This document shows, piece after piece, positions 1 to 6,900 of a stretch of DNA of 39,246 bases (position 1 is the stretch's first letter; each line of letters opens with the position of its first letter). The notes under the pieces are model-generated. The model did not search any database. It saw nothing but the letters and a program-made list of their open reading frames with translations, and had not been told where the DNA came from. A program made the position numbers and the translations under genes. This DNA is from an uncultured Lachnospiraceae bacterium (GTDB taxonomy: Bacteria > Bacillota > Clostridia > Lachnospirales > Lachnospiraceae): contig CAMGZH010000026.1 of NCBI GenBank assembly GCA_946182825.1, forward strand, positions 1-39,246. Direction: 5' to 3'.

Positions 1-1
1 A

Positions 2-481
2 AGAAAAAAAGTAGATTTTGGTGGAGTTGCGTTATCAGCACTTGGTTTGGAGGGTATGGTGATTCTTCCCGCCAAGAAGAGGACAAAGGTCAAAGTCGAT
101 AAAGAAAAGAAGACACGCTGGGATCTGATTCGGGCAGCAAGAAACGGTGATCAGAATGCTTTTGAAGAATTGACATTGACAGATATGGATATTTACTCTA
201 AAATAACAAAGCGGGTTGAAAAAGAAGATTTGTATACCATCGTTAATTCTTCTTTTATGCCAAGCGGAATAGAGACCGATAAATACCAGATTTTGGCTGA
301 GATCATGGATGTGGATCTGATGGAGAATCCATATACGAAGCAGAAGATCTACGTTATGACACTGCTATGTAATGATCTGATGTTTGATCTGTGTATCAAT
401 CAGGATGATCTCTATGGAGAGCCTCTTCCCGGCCGAAGATTTAAAGGTAGAATCTGGATGCAGGGAACGGTTCATAACTAA
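2..481 (+). CDS. C-terminal part of an uncharacterised protein, cut by the window edge
   Basis: The reading frame is open from base 2 with no stop, so the gene begins before the window. About 159 codons remain. A TTG at 47 and an ATG at 56 could be read as starts, but the upstream codons continue in a protein-like way (Val-Asp-Phe-Gly-Gly-Val-Ala), so I treat it as partial. The visible part has a Lys-rich stretch, then a mixed soluble domain ending in Pro-Gly-Arg-Arg-Phe-Lys-Gly and Trp-Met-Gln-Gly. There is no membrane segment. It reminds me of the DUF3881 proteins of Lachnospiraceae, but that is a memory-based guess. It is followed by tRNA-Arg and a terminator, so it may share a transcript with the tRNA. 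Confidence 0.6.
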   Translation, partial: RKKVDFGGVALSALGLEGMVILPAKKRTKVKVDKEKKTRWDLIRAARNGDQNAFEELTLTDMDIYSKITKRVEKEDLYTIVNSSFMPSGIETDKYQILAEIMDVDLMENPYTKQKIYVMTLLCNDLMFDLCINQDDLYGEPLPGRRFKGRIWMQGTVHN

Positions 482-505
482 GTTTATTCCTAAATTTTGA
501 TAGAT

Positions 506-579
506 GTATGCGTAGCTCAGCTGGATAGAGCACTCGCCTCCTAAGCGAGGGGTCGGGCGTTCGAATCGCCTCGCGTACA
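506..579 (+). tRNA. tRNA-Arg, anticodon CCT
   Basis: Full cloverleaf by eye. The acceptor stem 506-512 pairs with 572-578 with one T-G wobble. The D arm has GCTC/GAGC. The anticodon stem CTCGC/GCGAG holds the loop CTCCTAA, giving anticodon CCT, which reads AGG. The T arm contains TTCGAAT. The discriminator is A579 and no CCA is encoded. A terminator follows directly. Confidence 0.95.
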
Positions 580-586
580 GTGAGTG

Positions 587-620
587 AATCAGATCTTCCT
601 TTGGAGGATCTGATTTTTTT
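587..620 (+). terminator. Rho-independent terminator after tRNA-Arg
   Basis: A 13-bp stem (587-599 with 603-615, one G-U) has a 3-nt loop and ends in a run of T to 620. It ends the tRNA-Arg transcript. Confidence 0.9.
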
Positions 621-622
621 CG

Positions 623-651
623 TTGATAATGTATGGAGAGAATGGTACAAT
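623..651 (+). promoter_or_regulatory. Sigma-A type promoter for a short RNA
   Basis: TTGATA (623-628), a 17-bp spacer and TACAAT (646-651). Each hexamer is one base from consensus. Transcription should start near 658-660. The next terminator-like hairpin is only about 50 bases further on, so the promoter appears to drive a very short RNA or an attenuated leader. Confidence 0.65.
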
Positions 652-658
652 CATTCTT

Positions 659-725
659 GCTGGTCTGAAGAGGCGACAGGCCACAATAGCTTCCAAACTG
701 CGAAAGCGGGGCGGGAGCTTTTTTT
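659..725 (+). ncRNA. Candidate small structured RNA, about 67 nt
   Basis: Between the promoter at 623-651 and a T run at 719-725 there are two hairpins. The first pairs TGGTCTG (662-668) with CAGGCCA (677-683). The second pairs AGCTTCC (688-694) with GGGAGCT (713-719), encloses a GC-GAAA-GC mini-stem, and runs into seven T. No convincing small reading frame was seen. I do not recognise the family. It could be a free-standing small RNA, or a leader that attenuates transcription toward the gene at 878. Confidence 0.45.
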
Positions 726-877
726 ATCTCAGTGGGAGAAGACTTGATGGAAGCTGATTTGTTGTTTCTCATTTCAACTGAAAGAGTAAAAAAGGGGATT
801 TGCTTGATTTATAGAACAAAATAAAGTAAAGTGAAATAAATAGAAACATGTAAGAAATAAATCTTCCGGAGGTGTCT

Positions 878-2752
878 ATGGACCAGGAAAAAGAAAAGAA
901 GCAGAAGAAGCAAAGCACTGCTTCGAGTCCGATCTGTAAAAATCGAATGGTACTGCTGAGTACGGCTTTTATTGGAATACTTCTTATTGGAATTGAAGTA
1001 TATATTTATCTTGAGAGGAAAGATATTCCAATGATGGGTGGACTGGCCATTTGCTTTGTAGTGGATCTGTTTCTGATGGTCAATTCCATTATGAATATTG
1101 ATCAGATCAACAAGGAGAAGGATCAGCAGAACTACGAAGATCTTATCAAAGCCCAGAAGGCATCTTACCTTGTTATTCGAAGAGGGTTTGATGATTTGCA
1201 GGACCGACTGGATGATCTGCAGGATCGGATGGATGATTTGGAGGATAACAGTGGAATCCCGGCGGAGGATATTATCCAGGCCCAGAAAGCCATTGCCAAG
1301 ATCGTTTTAAGCAGAAGTCAGGATAATGCGGAAGCGTTGATGAATTCTAACGTAGAACTGACAAAGCATTTGGATGAGATTGCTGACTTTACGGGTTCTG
1401 TTGATCAGAAGATGCAGACTTATCAGAAGGAAGCCCTTCAACAGACCAAGGATCTTGTTCGGGATGAGAATCGTGAGATTATTCGAGAGGTACGTGGACT
1501 TCATGATTCCATTCAGAATATGCAGCAGAGTATCGTTACGATTTCTCAGGCACAGCATAATCTTTCGGTTCAGTCTATGATGATGGCACAGCCGATGCAG
1601 CAACCGGCACCGCAGGCAGTAAGTCCGGCACCGGCTCCGGTTGCAAAGGAAGCGGAGGAGCTTTCCTTTGAGACCGATCTTCGTTCTCAGTTTACCGAGC
1701 CACCATTGGATGATCTGGAAGAGAGCTTTGATGAGGCTCCCGTTGATGCATTTGATGAGAATCCGGATGCATCTTTCGATGGAATTTCAGACGAGATCTC
1801 ATTGGATGAAGATGCATTGGAGAATATCGATGAAGTGGTATCGGATGATATCCGGCTAGATGCTTCAGAAGAGGATTCTTTAGAAGATCTGTCTCTGGAA
1901 GGATTCGATGAAGAGGATTCTTCCCTTGAGGAATCCGATGAAAGTGAGACCTTATCCCTGGATGATCTTGGAGGAGATGAGGTGGAGATCGGTGATCTTG
2001 GAGATGATAACCTGGGAACCGAGGACCTTTCCCTGGATAATCTCCCAATGGATGATCTTCCGATGGATGATCTTTCAACGGAAGACCTCCCAATGGAAGA
2101 CCTTTCTATGGATGACATTTCTATGGAGGATCTGGGTACAGATGATGTTCAAGTGGAAGAAGGTCTTGATCTTGGAATGGAAGCAGAGGAAAGCTTTGAA
2201 GAAGCTCCGGAACTTGAAGATCTAGATCTTACAATCGAAGAACCAGAGCCGGTAGAAGAGGCAGTGCCGGAAATCGAACCGGTAAGTGAAGATCCGAATG
2301 CGAAGTTAGATCCGGATCAGATCGCAGCCATGTTCGCTCAGGCCAGTGGAGGAGAGGCAGCCCCGGCACCAGAGCCGGAGGAAGAACCGGAGCCGGAAGA
2401 AGAGGCAGTGCCGGAGATCGCACCGGTAAGTGAAGATCCGAATGCGAAGTTAGATCCGGATCAGATTGCAGCCATGTTCGCTCAGGCCAGCGGAGGAGAG
2501 GCAGCCCCGGCACCAGAGCCGGAGGAAGAACCGGAGCCGGAAGAAGAGGCAGTGCCGGAGATCGCACCGGTAAGTGAAGATCCGAATGCGAAGTTAGATC
2601 CGGATCAGATTGCAGCCATGTTCGCTCAGGCCAATGGAGGAGAGGCAGCCCCGGCACCAGAGCCGGAACCGGAACCACTCCCGGAAGTACAGGGAGATCC
2701 GAATAAGATGATGACACCGGAGGAGATTGAAGCTCTCTTTAATAAAATGTAA
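878..2752 (+). CDS. Membrane-anchored coiled-coil protein with a long acidic repeat tail, function unknown
   Basis: About 624 residues. I chose the ATG at 878 because GGAGG at 868-872 lies 5 bases upstream; a GTG at 872 would overlap that site. A Lys-rich N-terminus is followed by two hydrophobic segments (roughly residues 24-46 and 52-72), then a coiled coil (roughly 75-210) with a heptad-like Asp-Asp-Leu-Gln-Asp-Arg pattern. After a Pro/Gln/Ala linker comes a very acidic region rich in Asp-Asp-Leu, including short Met-Asp-Asp-Leu repeats. The last part holds three near-identical 48-residue repeats, each with Leu-Asp-Pro-Asp-Gln-Ile-Ala-Ala-Met-Phe. The protein ends with a related Pro-Glu-Glu-Ile-Glu-Ala-Leu-Phe. 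These motifs resemble the short N-terminal motif of the flagellar switch protein FliM, but no other flagellar gene is present. A weak promoter may lie at 804-832 (TTGATT, 17 bp, TAAAGT). It appears to be a single-gene unit. Confidence 0.85.
   Translation: MDQEKEKKQKKQSTASSPICKNRMVLLSTAFIGILLIGIEVYIYLERKDIPMMGGLAICFVVDLFLMVNSIMNIDQINKEKDQQNYEDLIKAQKASYLVIRRGFDDLQDRLDDLQDRMDDLEDNSGIPAEDIIQAQKAIAKIVLSRSQDNAEALMNSNVELTKHLDEIADFTGSVDQKMQTYQKEALQQTKDLVRDENREIIREVRGLHDSIQNMQQSIVTISQAQHNLSVQSMMMAQPMQQPAPQAVSPAPAPVAKEAEELSFETDLRSQFTEPPLDDLEESFDEAPVDAFDENPDASFDGISDEISLDEDALENIDEVVSDDIRLDASEEDSLEDLSLEGFDEEDSSLEESDESETLSLDDLGGDEVEIGDLGDDNLGTEDLSLDNLPMDDLPMDDLSTEDLPMEDLSMDDISMEDLGTDDVQVEEGLDLGMEAEESFEEAPELEDLDLTIEEPEPVEEAVPEIEPVSEDPNAKLDPDQIAAMFAQASGGEAAPAPEPEEEPEPEEEAVPEIAPVSEDPNAKLDPDQIAAMFAQASGGEAAPAPEPEEEPEPEEEAVPEIAPVSEDPNAKLDPDQIAAMFAQANGGEAAPAPEPEPEPLPEVQGDPNKMMTPEEIEALFNKM
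2252..2670 (+). repeat. Three in-gene tandem repeats of 144 bp
   Basis: Equivalent bases recur at 2261, 2405 and 2549, a period of exactly 144 bp (48 codons). Units two and three differ at very few bases, and the third is cut short at its Pro/Glu-rich end. Identity at the DNA level, not only the protein level, points to recent duplication and possible length variation between strains. Confidence 0.95.
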
Positions 2753-2765
2753 GATGTACGGTTAG

Positions 2766-2799
2766 ACAGCAGGATGCGAATGTGTCCTGCTGTTTTTTT
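2766..2799 (+). terminator. Rho-independent terminator
   Basis: A 9-bp perfect stem (2766-2774 with 2785-2793) is followed by seven T. It closes the acidic repeat gene. Confidence 0.92.
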
Positions 2800-2801
2800 C
2801 A

Positions 2802-2831
2802 GTCGGGGTTCCAATCTTTGACAGGGATAGA
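2802..2831. repeat. Short dispersed repeat, copy 1
   Basis: About 30 bp beginning GTCGGGGT. It matches 31602-31631 at 23 of 30 positions. Both copies sit a few bases after a terminator T run and can fold GTCGG against a GAC-ending arm. This could be a REP-like element. Confidence 0.5.
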
Positions 2832-2905
2832 ATGGACCGGTAAAGCCACATTTCTGGTACCTTTGTCGAAATTGAAGAAATTATTAAAAAAAATAAAAAA
2901 AGTGC

Positions 2906-2934
2906 TTGCATAAATGGGGGAGAGTATGTATAAT
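2906..2934 (+). promoter_or_regulatory. Promoter of tRNA-Lys
   Basis: TTGCAT (2906-2911), a 17-bp spacer and a perfect TATAAT (2929-2934). A small inverted repeat GTTGTC/GACAAC (2941-2959) lies in the short leader before the tRNA. Confidence 0.85.
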
Positions 2935-2970
2935 AATTTTGTTGTCGGGAACGGACAACAAATTGAATAA

Positions 2971-3043
2971 GCGCGATTAGCTCAGCTGGCAGAGCACCTG
3001 ACTCTTAATCAGGGTGTCCAGGGTTCGAACCCCTGATCGCGCA
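2971..3043 (+). tRNA. tRNA-Lys, anticodon CTT
   Basis: Acceptor stem GCGCGAT/ATCGCGC, D arm GCTC/GAGC, anticodon stem CCTGA/TCAGG with loop CTCTTAA (anticodon CTT), and T loop TTCGAAC. The discriminator is A and CCA is not encoded. It is transcribed from its own promoter and followed by a terminator. Confidence 0.96.
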
Positions 3044-3049
3044 TGGTGG

Positions 3050-3095
3050 AAGTCTTAATTTTGCGGAGCACCGCGGAGTTAGGGCTTTTCTTTTT
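3050..3095 (+). terminator. Terminator after tRNA-Lys
   Basis: A long hairpin (3050-3066 paired with roughly 3071-3087, several G-U pairs) is followed by a T-rich tract to 3095. It lies between the tRNA and trmB, so trmB expression depends on read-through or on a promoter I could not identify. Confidence 0.75.
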
Positions 3096-3123
3096 GCAAT
3101 AACAAAACACAAGGAGAACCGAC

Positions 3124-3777
3124 ATGAGACTTAGAAATATCCCAGGAGCAGATAAGGCAGTTGCAGAGAGTAAGTACTGTGTAAATGATCCGGCAGAGCA
3201 TAAAGGAAACTGGAGCAAGGATTTCTTTCAGGATAAGCCGGTGCGGATCGAGATCGGAATGGGAAAGGGACAGTTTATTACCCAGCTTGCCCTTCGCGAT
3301 CATGAGGTAGGATTTATCGGTATGGAGCGGTATTCCTCTGTTTTATTGAGAGGTTTGCAGAAGATGGAGGCTGAAGGAGAAGAAGCGCCGGAGAACCTTA
3401 AATTCCTTTGTTTTGATGCAGCGGAGATCACGGATATTTTTGCAGAGGGTGAGATCGATAAGATCTATCTGAACTTCTCGGATCCTTGGCCGAAGGATCG
3501 CCATGCGAAGCGCCGTTTGACCCATCACAGATTTTTGGATAAGTACCATACAATTCTGCGGGAAGAGGGCGTGATCGAGTTTAAGACGGATAACCAGGAT
3601 CTTTTCACTTTTTCCATCGAGGAGTTTCAGCAGACACCGGGATGGGAGCTGGAGGTTGTAACAAGGGATCTGCACCATGATCCAAAGCTGAACGAGGGAA
3701 ATATCATGACAGAATATGAACAGAAATTTTCTTCCAGGGGAAATCCAATCTGTAAACTGATTGCAAGAAGAGTATAA
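3124..3777 (+). CDS. trmB: tRNA (guanine-N7-)-methyltransferase TrmB
   Basis: 217 residues, the normal family length. It methylates N7 of guanine 46 in tRNA using S-adenosylmethionine. The SAM-binding motif Glu-Ile-Gly-Met-Gly-Lys-Gly lies near residue 41-47. The family signature Asp-Pro-Trp-Pro-Lys-x-Arg-His-x-Lys-Arg-Arg-Leu lies near residue 120. AAGGAG at 3111-3116 precedes the ATG by 7 bases. The gene stands alone between a tRNA terminator and its own terminator. Placement beside tRNA-Lys fits its substrate but may be chance. Confidence 0.95.
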   Translation: MRLRNIPGADKAVAESKYCVNDPAEHKGNWSKDFFQDKPVRIEIGMGKGQFITQLALRDHEVGFIGMERYSSVLLRGLQKMEAEGEEAPENLKFLCFDAAEITDIFAEGEIDKIYLNFSDPWPKDRHAKRRLTHHRFLDKYHTILREEGVIEFKTDNQDLFTFSIEEFQQTPGWELEVVTRDLHHDPKLNEGNIMTEYEQKFSSRGNPICKLIARRV

Positions 3778-3803
3778 GTTAACAGAAAATACCATATTAT
3801 CTG

Positions 3804-3872
3804 AAAAGTCGACGGAAAATTACCCACAATACCAACATTATATTGTGGAAAACTACCCAATCGGCTTTTTTG
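3804..3872 (+). terminator. Long hairpin terminator after trmB
   Basis: The outer arms AAAAGTCGA (3804-3812) and TCGGCTTTT (3861-3869) pair with one G-U. The inner arms CCACAATA (3824-3831) and TATTGTGG (3841-3848) also pair. A T run ends the structure. Confidence 0.65.
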
Positions 3873-3964
3873 TGTAGATAAAAAAGGATAAAAATAGGTC
3901 TCGAAATGGTTATCGTAGAAATGTCTGATAATTAACCGTGTCTTTAAAAAAGTCGAATTCTATA

Positions 3965-4080
3965 TTATCAACAGAAGAAACGACAAAAAAATTGTCGTTA
4001 TGATTTAAAACGAGAAAGAGAAACGTCGTAATTGAAAAATACGAAAAGTTATCAACATTTCGTGGAAAAGTTGTTGATAC
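3965..4080. promoter_or_regulatory. Cluster of DnaA-box-like 9-mers in AT-rich DNA
   Basis: TTATCAACA at 3965-3973 and at 4049-4057, CGTGGAAAA (reverse of TTTTCCACG) at 4061-4069, and TGTTGATAC (reverse of GTATCAACA) at 4072-4080. The last three lie within 32 bp, and their outer members form an 8-bp inverted repeat TATCAACA/TGTTGATA. Each is one or two bases from TTATCCACA. An extra palindrome AACGACAA/TTGTCGTT lies at 3979-3999. The whole gap 3778-4177 has no gene. A DnaA-binding role is inference. Confidence 0.4.
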
Positions 4081-4108
4081 AATTATTAATGGAGTTCCAT
4101 TCTGACAG

Positions 4109-4147
4109 AAAAAGCTTCGTAAGAAGAAAAATCTTACGAAGCTTTTT
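4109..4147. terminator. Bidirectional terminator, mainly for the leftward carboxypeptidase gene
   Basis: A perfect 16-bp inverted repeat (4109-4124 with 4132-4147) has A runs on the left and T runs on the right, so it works on both strands. It sits 31 bases past the stop of the leftward gene. Confidence 0.9.
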
Positions 4148-4177
4148 GCTATCTTATATCGGATTGCGACGAAAGGA

Positions 4178-5569
4178 TCAGCGACGGTGATCGTTTCTAC
4201 GGATCTTACGGTAGGTCTGTTGTCCTTTTCGGGCAGAATAACGGTCTCTTCTGGTTGTTGAGATGGTATCACTCAACTTTCTCAGTCCGAAGAAGAGAAG
4301 AGAAAGTACAACAACGGTTAAAACAACGGCAAGGATGATAACGAGGGGATTGATCTGGATGTAATCCTTCTCACTTCCCTTTTTCACATTGTGGAAGGGA
4401 TAGCTGTCGCTTTCGGTTTCTGTGGATCGGAGCTGTACGGTTCCGATATTTTTGTCTGCATATTTAAAACATAGCAGTCCGACAACTTTTTCATCCTTGG
4501 AAGGAGATGGCGTTACCTCCATGGTAACATCGGAGGAGCTGGCGCTGCGTGGAATCATAATGGTTGAGTTCTCAGCCGGTTCAACAAGAGCAAGGTTCTG
4601 TCCAAGTCCGTTGTTGCCTGTAAAGACATTGGACTGGGAAAAGTCTCGAAGTTCTGAAACCTTGACGTTCTTGAAGTTTTTGAAGCCCCATTCAAAGAGA
4701 TTGGTGGTATCAAGGTAATGATCCGGATTATGCGCATCGAGAACAACACATACCAGTGTGGTATTTCCCTTCTTGGCATAGGTGACCAGAGTGGAATTTG
4801 CCTTTGTGGTGTATCCTGTTTTACCACCCATGCAATATTTGTAAATATAGCGGGACGTGTGATAGTAATTCAGCATACAGTGATGGTTGTTCAAAGGTGT
4901 CTTGGTCTTATGCTTGTTGGTCTTGGGAATCTGATAGCTCTTAGTTCCTACGATCTTGGCAAAATCGGGATTCTGATAAGCTGCTCTTGCGATTCGGGCC
5001 ATATCCATTGCTGTGGTCTTATGCTTTGGATCCGGGAGACCGTTTGGATTGTTGAAGTGGGTATGGGTGCAACCCAACTCTTTAGCCTTGGCATTCATCA
5101 TCTTAACGAAGTTGGGCTCGGTACCACCCACCGTTTCAGCAATGGCCCAGGCACATTCATTGGCGGATTCAAGCATCATTCCGTAAAGGGACTGCTCCAT
5201 TGTCATCTTCTCATTGACCTGACGGGCAATGTGTGAGGTGTTTCCTTCGTTTTTATAAACGGCCTCTTCAGAGAAAACAACCGGATCAGAAAGATTGCTG
5301 TTCTCAAGAGCAAGAAGGGCAGTCATTACCTTTGTGATGCTGGCAGGATATTTTTGCTTGTCAGGATTCTTACTATATAAGACAGTTCCTGTGTCAACAT
5401 CCATAAGCACGGCACATTTTGAATTTATATGACCGGGCTTTGGCCAGCTGACTGTCGACTCTTCTGTGGTAGTAGCGTGGGCGCTGAGTGGAAAAAGCAC
5501 CGGGCTGAAAGAGGCGGTTACAGTGATAGCAGCAGTTAAAAAACACGCTGCCAGTGAACGGATTTTCAT
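4178..5569 (-). CDS. D-alanyl-D-alanine carboxypeptidase (DacF/PBP5 type), membrane anchored
   Basis: 463 residues. It trims the terminal D-Ala from peptidoglycan stem peptides outside the membrane. A signal peptide covers about residues 1-32. The three penicillin-binding active-site motifs are present: Ser77-Ile-Thr-Lys80, Ser135-Ala-Asn137 and Lys250-Thr-Gly252. A single membrane segment (about 406-429) precedes a very basic cytoplasmic tail, so it is anchored by a true transmembrane helix rather than the amphipathic helix of PBP5. GGAGG lies just upstream of the start. The ATG overlaps the stop of the upstream ArgR-like gene by 4 bases (ATGA), so the two are probably translationally coupled. 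Whether it acts in sporulation (dacF) or vegetative growth (dacA) cannot be told from the sequence. Confidence 0.93.
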   Translation of the reverse strand: MKIRSLAACFLTAAITVTASFSPVLFPLSAHATTTEESTVSWPKPGHINSKCAVLMDVDTGTVLYSKNPDKQKYPASITKVMTALLALENSNLSDPVVFSEEAVYKNEGNTSHIARQVNEKMTMEQSLYGMMLESANECAWAIAETVGGTEPNFVKMMNAKAKELGCTHTHFNNPNGLPDPKHKTTAMDMARIARAAYQNPDFAKIVGTKSYQIPKTNKHKTKTPLNNHHCMLNYYHTSRYIYKYCMGGKTGYTTKANSTLVTYAKKGNTTLVCVVLDAHNPDHYLDTTNLFEWGFKNFKNVKVSELRDFSQSNVFTGNNGLGQNLALVEPAENSTIMIPRSASSSDVTMEVTPSPSKDEKVVGLLCFKYADKNIGTVQLRSTETESDSYPFHNVKKGSEKDYIQINPLVIILAVVLTVVVLSLLFFGLRKLSDTISTTRRDRYSARKGQQTYRKIRRNDHRR

Positions 5570-6072
5570 GATAGTTCCTCCAGTTTCTTTAGCTGCGCCT
5601 GCAGCAGATTTTTGTTGCTGGTCAAAAACAAAAGGCCATTTGATGAATCAGCAACGGTTATGAATTTGTCTTTTAATGTCTCGGATTCACTGATCAGTTG
5701 AAGCAGATATCCTTTGTAAGGTGAGGAAGTCCGTAAAAAAACCACCTCCAACGGGGAAAGATCCACAACTTCTGATTCGGTTGAATGAAGCATTCTGGAT
5801 AGTTCTTTGTCCTTCTCAAGCTGTGCCCTGGTCTTATCGATAATGAAATAACCTTTGGAATCACGCGGCATATCCATTGCCTTGATGGCGCGCTGAACCT
5901 GCTTGGTCAATGCGTCAGTGGCAGGATAGAGGGATTCAAAGAAAGGCATAAAATCCTTGGCACTTTTAAAGTGACGATTACAGCCTTCCTGTAAGGTCTC
6001 GGTCATCAGGATACGACGGATGGACTCTTCCAATACTTTACGGGAAGGACTTTTTGTAAGGGAATGTTCCAT
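5566..6072 (-). CDS. ArgR-like protein, possible transcription regulator
   Basis: 168 residues, not firmly recognised. The C-terminal half (about residues 105-165) reads like the effector-binding and oligomerisation domain of arginine repressors: a Val-Phe-Leu-Arg-Thr strand, then a helix, then Phe-Ile-Thr-Val-Ala-Asp, then Gly-Leu-Leu-Phe-Leu-Thr and a final helix. The middle (about 50-80) could be a degenerate winged helix, with Ala-Leu-Thr-Lys-Gln-Val-Gln-Arg-Ala-Ile in the place of the recognition helix. At 168 residues it is close to ArgR length (about 150). AGGAGG precedes the start. It is the first gene of a two-gene leftward unit with the carboxypeptidase, with a 4-base overlap. It could equally be a different small alpha/beta protein; the ArgR link needs a profile search. 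Confidence 0.45.
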   Translation of the reverse strand: MEHSLTKSPSRKVLEESIRRILMTETLQEGCNRHFKSAKDFMPFFESLYPATDALTKQVQRAIKAMDMPRDSKGYFIIDKTRAQLEKDKELSRMLHSTESEVVDLSPLEVVFLRTSSPYKGYLLQLISESETLKDKFITVADSSNGLLFLTSNKNLLQAQLKKLEELS

Positions 6073-6196
6073 AATCCTCCTTTTGAACGTAAATCATGTC
6101 GGTATGAAGCATACAGACAAAAAATAATGTCCTTAGTAACAATGATATAGGGAATGAATATCTTTCGCAAGAAAAATCGCAAAAAATAAACGGTTC

Positions 6197-6205
6197 TGCT
6201 ATAAT
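6197..6205 (+). promoter_or_regulatory. Extended -10 promoter for the AbiE-like pair
   Basis: TGCTATAAT gives the extended -10 form TGnTATAAT. No good -35 hexamer lies at the right distance. The start codon of the antitoxin gene is 60 bases downstream. Confidence 0.55.
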
Positions 6206-6264
6206 GGTAGTATATTTTTACCAAGTAATTGTATGACGCGTGGCAAAAATGCCGGGGGATAGGA

Positions 6265-6900
6265 ATGAAAATAGATATTCCAATGGATCGGGAAGAAAAG
6301 AAGATTTACGAGTTAGAATGCATCCAGGAACTGGTGGAGGCAGGAAACGGACTTGTTAAGACAAAGGCTATTACAGATCTGGGGATCGATTACCGCAGAA
6401 TCCTTCAGTTTGTGGAGGAAGGTAGTCTGACAAGGGTCAAGAGCGGTTATTATACCACAAAGTCCGGAGATTACTCCGAGGAACAGTTGATCGTTGCCAT
6501 GTATCCGGATGGAATTCTGACCTTGGGCAGTGCCCTTTATTATCACGGTTACCTCAAGCAGCGACCTTACGGCTGGAGTATTGCCATCAGTAAGAATACC
6601 AGTAAGTCCAGGTTTAAGATAGAATATCCGATCGTAACACCCTGCTATACAGAACCTGAGGTTATGACACTTGGTGTGACAACCGTGGATGTGGCCGGAA
6701 GTGCCATGAAGATCTATGACAAGGACAGGCTGATCTGCGACGTATTGAAGTATCAGGAAAAGTTGGACCGGGACGATTTCCGGGAAGGAGTCTTTTCTTA
6801 TATACGTGATGAGGAGAAGCAGGTGGATAAGTTGATGGAATATGCAAGAGAACGTCAGGTGTTGAAAAAGGTTCAATCCATGATTGGAGTGTGGCTGTAA
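6265..6900 (+). CDS. AbiEi-family antitoxin / transcription regulator
   Basis: 211 residues from ATG 6265. I prefer this start over TTG 6229 because GGGGGATAGG lies just upstream. The N-terminal third is a winged helix (Leu-Val-Lys-Thr-Lys-Ala-Ile-Thr-Asp-Leu-Gly-Ile, then Gly-x-Leu-x-Arg-Val-x-Ser-Gly-Tyr-Tyr). The middle carries the family hallmark Leu-Gly-Ser-Ala-Leu-Tyr-Tyr-His-Gly. The end has Asp-Arg-Leu-Ile-Cys-Asp-Val-Leu and Leu-Met-Glu-Tyr-Ala-Arg. In known AbiE systems this protein represses its own operon and neutralises the toxin without direct binding (type IV toxin-antitoxin). The next gene overlaps its stop codon. No mobile-element remnants flank the pair. Confidence 0.85.
   Translation: MKIDIPMDREEKKIYELECIQELVEAGNGLVKTKAITDLGIDYRRILQFVEEGSLTRVKSGYYTTKSGDYSEEQLIVAMYPDGILTLGSALYYHGYLKQRPYGWSIAISKNTSKSRFKIEYPIVTPCYTEPEVMTLGVTTVDVAGSAMKIYDKDRLICDVLKYQEKLDRDDFREGVFSYIRDEEKQVDKLMEYARERQVLKKVQSMIGVWL

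Noticed and set aside
659-725. Resemblance of the small RNA to a c-di-GMP-I (GEMM) riboswitch: ACAGG, then AAAC, GAAA and GGGGCG
   Set aside because: The order and spacing of the conserved stretches do not fit the GEMM consensus and the tetraloop-receptor part is missing.
1687-2118. Leftward open frames opposite the acidic repeat gene, rich in Ser and Arg
   Set aside because: They arise from the low-complexity Asp/Leu codons on the other strand, with no ribosome binding site or family match.
2252-2670. CRISPR-like array
   Set aside because: The 144-bp repeats lie head to tail with no unique spacers and are within a coding frame.
3820-3852. Two further DnaA-box-like sites, TTACCCACA and TGTGGAAAA
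   Set aside because: They are part of the two arms of the trmB terminator hairpin, so base pairing explains them better.
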